A stretch of 64,000 nt of DNA from SHAN690 sp041391765 (GTDB lineage: Bacteria > Bacteroidota > Bacteroidia > Flavobacteriales_G > Salibacteraceae), in contig JAWKNJ010000020.1 of assembly GCA_041391765.1 (NCBI GenBank), forward strand, positions 1 to 64,000. The letters are read 5' to 3'. Below the pieces are notes generated by a model. That model was given only the letters and a program-made list of their open reading frames with translations, did not search any database and was not told the DNA's origin. Below, in pieces: positions 60,880-64,000 of the stretch. Made by a program: the position numbers and the translations under genes. The first letter of the stretch is position 1. Each line of letters starts with the position of its first letter.

Positions 60880-61664
60880 GCGCCTTTGTAGTATTTAAGC
60901 GCTTCGGGCATGAATTCCTTCAAGTCAGCGATGCGGGTTGCATCGCTTGGGTGTGTACTCAAAAACTGGGGTGGCTTCGATCCTCCCTGAGCCGCCATGC
61001 GTTCCCAAAATTTGACGGCTTCACGAGGGTCATAGCCCGCCATGGCCATAAAAATGAGCCCCATTTTGTCGGCCTCGCTTTCATGCATTCTTGAAAACTT
61101 GAGCATGCCCAGTTGACTTCCAATACCATAGGATTGAAGAAAGAGACCCTGTGCCAATTCAGGTTTTTCTGACAGCGCAACGCTCAGAGCGATGCCTCCG
61201 CCCTGAACGATTAATCCTTGACTCATACGCTCATTTCCGTGTCGGGCAATCGCATGAGCAATTTCATGACCCATAACCACGGCCATTCCCTTTTCGTCTT
61301 GAGTTATGGGGAGAATGCCGGTGTAAAAAACCACTTTTCCTCCGGGCATGCACCAGGCATTCACCGTTTGGTCATCTACGAGATTAAACTCCCACTTGAA
61401 GTCCTTAATTCGATTTCCCTGCTGATGCTTTTTCAGATAGGTCTCTACCGCAGCTGATATTTTTCCACCCACAGACTTAACCAGCTTGGCATCATTTGAA
61501 CCGTTTATGGTCTTGTTTTCTTTTAAAAAGCTCTGGTATTCCGTCAGGCTCATGCTCATGAGTTGGCTCTCTGGTAGCATGTTGAGTTGCCTTCTTCCTG
61601 TGATTGGAACTTTAGTGCACCCAACTAAGAAGGCAATCAAAAGCAGGCGGATGGTTAATTTCAT
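60876..61664 (-). CDS. M48-family metallopeptidase lipoprotein
   Basis: A 262-residue zinc protease. A lipoprotein signal ends in LVGC (Cys16). The zinc motif H133-E-I-A-H137 (HEIAHAIARHG) is followed about 50 residues later by the third ligand in MHESEADKMGL. It is of the LoiP/YcaL-Oma1-like type, acting in the periplasm on outer-membrane or misfolded proteins. The N-terminal VPITGRRQLNMLPESQ is a family signature. It overlaps clpS and nfeD on either side by 4 bases. Confidence 0.94.
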   Translation of the reverse strand: MKLTIRLLLIAFLVGCTKVPITGRRQLNMLPESQLMSMSLTEYQSFLKENKTINGSNDAKLVKSVGGKISAAVETYLKKHQQGNRIKDFKWEFNLVDDQTVNAWCMPGGKVVFYTGILPITQDEKGMAVVMGHEIAHAIARHGNERMSQGLIVQGGGIALSVALSEKPELAQGLFLQSYGIGSQLGMLKFSRMHESEADKMGLIFMAMAGYDPREAVKFWERMAAQGGSKPPQFLSTHPSDATRIADLKEFMPEALKYYKGA

Positions 61665-61942
61665 TGCTCAATGACAGCTGAAAGTTTGCGATCCAGCAGT
61701 TGCAGACACATTTTCTCTAAGCGATTTCGGTCGCCATGCTTCACATCACATTTCCCCTTGGTATGAACGATCCACGCCACTTGTTCTGCTTGGAGCATAT
61801 CGTGATTGCAAACTTCAATCAATGATTCAATTACATGGTCAAATGTGTTCACATCATCGTTATAGAGCATCAGCGTATGAGCATTGTCTTGCTCAATTTC
61901 TACGGCAACTTCTTCTTCAGTATCAATGTTGAATGTTATCAC
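61661..61942 (-). CDS. clpS: Clp protease adaptor ClpS
   Basis: A 93-residue adaptor that delivers N-degron substrates to ClpAP. The N-degron pocket helix and loop are seen in LMLYNDDVNTFDHVIESLIEVCNHDMLQAEQVAWIVHTKGKCDVKHGDRNRLEKMCLQLLDRKLSAVIE, with the conserved NDD and the His of the pocket region. The ATG start gives a normal length. First gene of the clpS-M48-nfeD-floA chain with 4-base overlaps. Confidence 0.95.
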   Translation of the reverse strand: MITFNIDTEEEVAVEIEQDNAHTLMLYNDDVNTFDHVIESLIEVCNHDMLQAEQVAWIVHTKGKCDVKHGDRNRLEKMCLQLLDRKLSAVIEQ

Positions 61943-61974
61943 TGGGCTGAAATGTGAAGCACAAATGTAAGCGC

Positions 61975-64000
61975 TTAGCGCTGAATAGCCTGAGCCTGAT
62001 TCAAACCAATGCCACTAAGGCGGGTCGCCTCCGCCTGTGCCTCCTCCTGAGTACTGAAGCTTCCATAGTAGTAGGTGCTAGAACCATCATTATTGCTCAC
62101 CTTCTCAACTTTGGATCCATCGAGTGAAAGAATCGCTGATGCTTCCTTCACCGGAACAGAGCCCTGAAACGTTCCTAATGAGATGCGGTAACCACTGGCC
62201 GCTGGAGTATTGTCCACATTCACCGGCTGCTCCGATTGAACTGGCGCTGCAGGAGGGGATGGGGCAGAGCCTAGTTTGGAACGAGCATCATCCAAAGTGA
62301 TTCTTACGCCATCGTGATATGCAGTGACGAATGCATCCGAGACTCCAAGTGTGCGAACATCATCCCGCGCTTTTGTAGCGATGGTTTCGTTGTTGAATTT
62401 GCCCGTGCTGTAGCGGTAAGTGCCATTCGGAAGGTTTTCTTGATTCAGCGGAGTGATGTTATAAATTTCACCACTTGAGACGGGCTTGCTATAAACACCA
62501 ACTTGAACTGTGAAGAACGTTCCACTGCTGTATGAAACATCCTGAATCACGATGTCGCCCTGCTTGATCGGACTGTTTGGAGGTAAACTTCCTGTTCTCG
62601 GAGGAGGAGCAGTTGTAGCTACCGGTCCGGGAGTGTTTGTTGGCTGCGCGGCCGGACGATTATTGCTGGCTACCACAGGTGCTGCGCCCTCCTGTCCTCT
62701 CGCTTGCCCAATGCTTATGCGCTCGCCATTGCGATACGCCACCACGAATGCATCGCGATATCCAATGTCACGAACCTCATCTTTCGCGAAGTCTGCCGAA
62801 GCAAAATCCTTGAATTCACCGGCAGTATATCGAGTTAAACCATTTCCGACAGACTCGCCTGTGATCGGCTTGATTCCCTTGAATGCGTCCTGACGAATCG
62901 CGTTTCGGAAAGCTCCAATCTGTACTTTGTAGATGATTCCGCTCGGCAACTCAGGATCCATAGGAATTGGATTCGTAGTGCTGTAAACCGATGTGGTGGC
63001 ATTAGGAACTGCTTCAAAGATCGTGTTGGTCAGAACATCCGGCTTAACATTGATGCGATCAGGTGCCTCGCCTTCTGTTGGAGGCAGTAGGTTGAACGGG
63101 TCTTCAGCCGCAGGTGCAACATTGTTAGTGTTGTCAGCTAACGGTTGATTCTGATCTGTCTGTACCGCAGCGGGTTGCTCGGGTTGTACGTTTTCGCCCT
63201 CCGGAGCCTCGAATTGGATGTCGATGATGGTTCCGGTCAAACGATCTGTGGAATCAGAAGCAGAAGCAGGAGTTGAAGTTTCTATAGACTGTGTTTCTGC
63301 CTCAGATGCATCCGCCTCGAATTCACTTTCAATTAAAGCAAGCGCCTCATCAACAGGACGCTCGGTCTTGTAGTAGCTAATAATGGCGTTGTATACTTCA
63401 GGTGGGTTTTGAAGTAGTGATGCGTTGGCCTCATTCTCTACCATCGCGGCTTCGCGTGTCAAACGCGCTGCCTCTTTGCTGATGCTGTCCGCACGTTCGT
63501 AAATTACGAATGCTTCGTTTGTTGTGCGGATTCTCTCCTGGCTGCTCATGCCGGCATTTTCTTCTGAAGATGACTCAGTCATCAGATTATGCCCCTGATC
63601 CTTTAGTTGAGATTCTCTTTGTTCGAGCGTGGTGACAATCGCGCGAATTGAGTCTGCCTTTCGAACCTGAACATCATAGGCTTGGAACTGCTCGGTGCGT
63701 TCCACATCGGCCCGTTCATTCGGATTCAGTGTTGTGTTGACAATCGGCAACACCACTTCTTCACCCGGAGGAATCAAGAAGTTTCTGGCAATGGCTGCAG
63801 TTTCTATTTCACTTAATTCCAATGCCAAGGTGGAGGTCAGGTCAGCGTCACGTCTTTTTAATAATGCCAGATGTTCAGCGTCTCGGACGTCCGCCATCAA
63901 CACTTCGCGTTCCTCTTCTTTTTTGACGGCTTCCGCTGCAGAGCGTTTGGCGGCTGCCTCTTCATCCAACTTGTCGGCATCCTGCGCGAGTTTCGCGGCC
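61975..64000 (-). CDS. Large SPOR-domain protein (partial, runs off the window edge)
   Basis: The frame is open past 64000, so the start lies outside the window. About 675 residues are visible. The N-terminal visible part is an Ala/Glu/Lys-rich coiled coil (KLDEEAAAKRSAAEAVKKEEERE). Next comes a long low-complexity linker, and then at least three SPOR-like repeats with the VQIGAF/FTVQVGVYSKPV, RYTAGEFKDFASADFAKDEVRDIGYRDAFVVAY and YRISLGTFQGSVP patterns. SPOR domains bind peptidoglycan lacking stem peptides, and such Bacteroidota proteins are membrane-linked. It ends 32 bases before clpS. Confidence 0.88.
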   Translation of the reverse strand, partial: AAKLAQDADKLDEEAAAKRSAAEAVKKEEEREVLMADVRDAEHLALLKRRDADLTSTLALELSEIETAAIARNFLIPPGEEVVLPIVNTTLNPNERADVERTEQFQAYDVQVRKADSIRAIVTTLEQRESQLKDQGHNLMTESSSEENAGMSSQERIRTTNEAFVIYERADSISKEAARLTREAAMVENEANASLLQNPPEVYNAIISYYKTERPVDEALALIESEFEADASEAETQSIETSTPASASDSTDRLTGTIIDIQFEAPEGENVQPEQPAAVQTDQNQPLADNTNNVAPAAEDPFNLLPPTEGEAPDRINVKPDVLTNTIFEAVPNATTSVYSTTNPIPMDPELPSGIIYKVQIGAFRNAIRQDAFKGIKPITGESVGNGLTRYTAGEFKDFASADFAKDEVRDIGYRDAFVVAYRNGERISIGQARGQEGAAPVVASNNRPAAQPTNTPGPVATTAPPPRTGSLPPNSPIKQGDIVIQDVSYSSGTFFTVQVGVYSKPVSSGEIYNITPLNQENLPNGTYRYSTGKFNNETIATKARDDVRTLGVSDAFVTAYHDGVRITLDDARSKLGSAPSPPAAPVQSEQPVNVDNTPAASGYRISLGTFQGSVPVKEASAILSLDGSKVEKVSNNDGSSTYYYGSFSTQEEAQAEATRLSGIGLNQAQAIQR

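Overview
The window reads as a piece of a free-living Bacteroidota genome, most likely a Flavobacteriales-type organism. Four kinds of evidence point there: several secreted proteins end in the Por/type IX secretion (T9SS) sorting domain; families typical of the phylum are present (GWxTD, DUF3822, SprB repeats, the BT_3928-like DoxX protein, FadL/OMPP1 porin); many genes lack Shine-Dalgarno sequences; and several promoters fit the Bacteroidota pattern TTG-N19-20-TAnnTTTG. Base composition looks moderate (low to mid 40s % GC by eye), and genes are densely packed with many 1-8 base overlaps.

Layout. 0-9 kb: small exported proteins, OsmC, a newly noticed 43-residue lipoprotein, then ung, an Omp85-type barrel, rmuC, a GWxTD protein and rlmB. 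9-15 kb: an M1 aminopeptidase with a T9SS tail whose reading frame is broken by three clustered indels, a FadL-like porin, and a Tyr/Gly/Trp-rich lipoprotein overlapping it. 15-22.4 kb: proS, tRNA-Glu and rpsT (with a textbook promoter and terminator), then a tightly overlapped chain radC, polysaccharide deacetylase-like, FemAB-like, upp, membrane protein, HAD nucleotidase. 22.4-38.2 kb: a conserved housekeeping neighbourhood psd-cdsA-[inserted VCBS/SprB gene]-DUF2007-ftsH-rsfS / birA / SRPBCC-pyrE / NUDIX / thiol-disulfide-like-coaD-rsmD-DUF3822 / RecD-like helicase / acyltransferase. 38.2-40 kb: a LamG-type T9SS protein. 40.1-46.9 kb: a run of small accessory genes almost all on the minus strand (ArsR plus SRPBCC pair with visible operators, SDR, DUF1801, DHFR-like, ECF sigma factor, DinB, Crp/Fnr), including a truncated duplicate of the DHFR-like gene. 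47-50.3 kb: DoxX-like protein, ABC permease, tpiA.

50.3-54.1 kb is an accessory island: a two-gene unit with HEPN-type RX4-6H motifs (a candidate RNase or defence module), a GC-rich coiled-coil gene, a small helix-turn-helix gene, and an array of interrupted palindromes whose arms recur at exactly 49-base spacing. It is the most unusual part of the window. 54.1-59 kb: two adjacent T9SS proteins, one a large subtilisin-like protease. 59.1-64 kb: an envelope/proteostasis operon clpS-M48 protease-nfeD-floA and a large SPOR-domain protein that runs off the window edge.

No CRISPR array, insertion sequence, prophage or rRNA gene was found. Functional names rest on motif recognition by reading the translations; no database search was possible.
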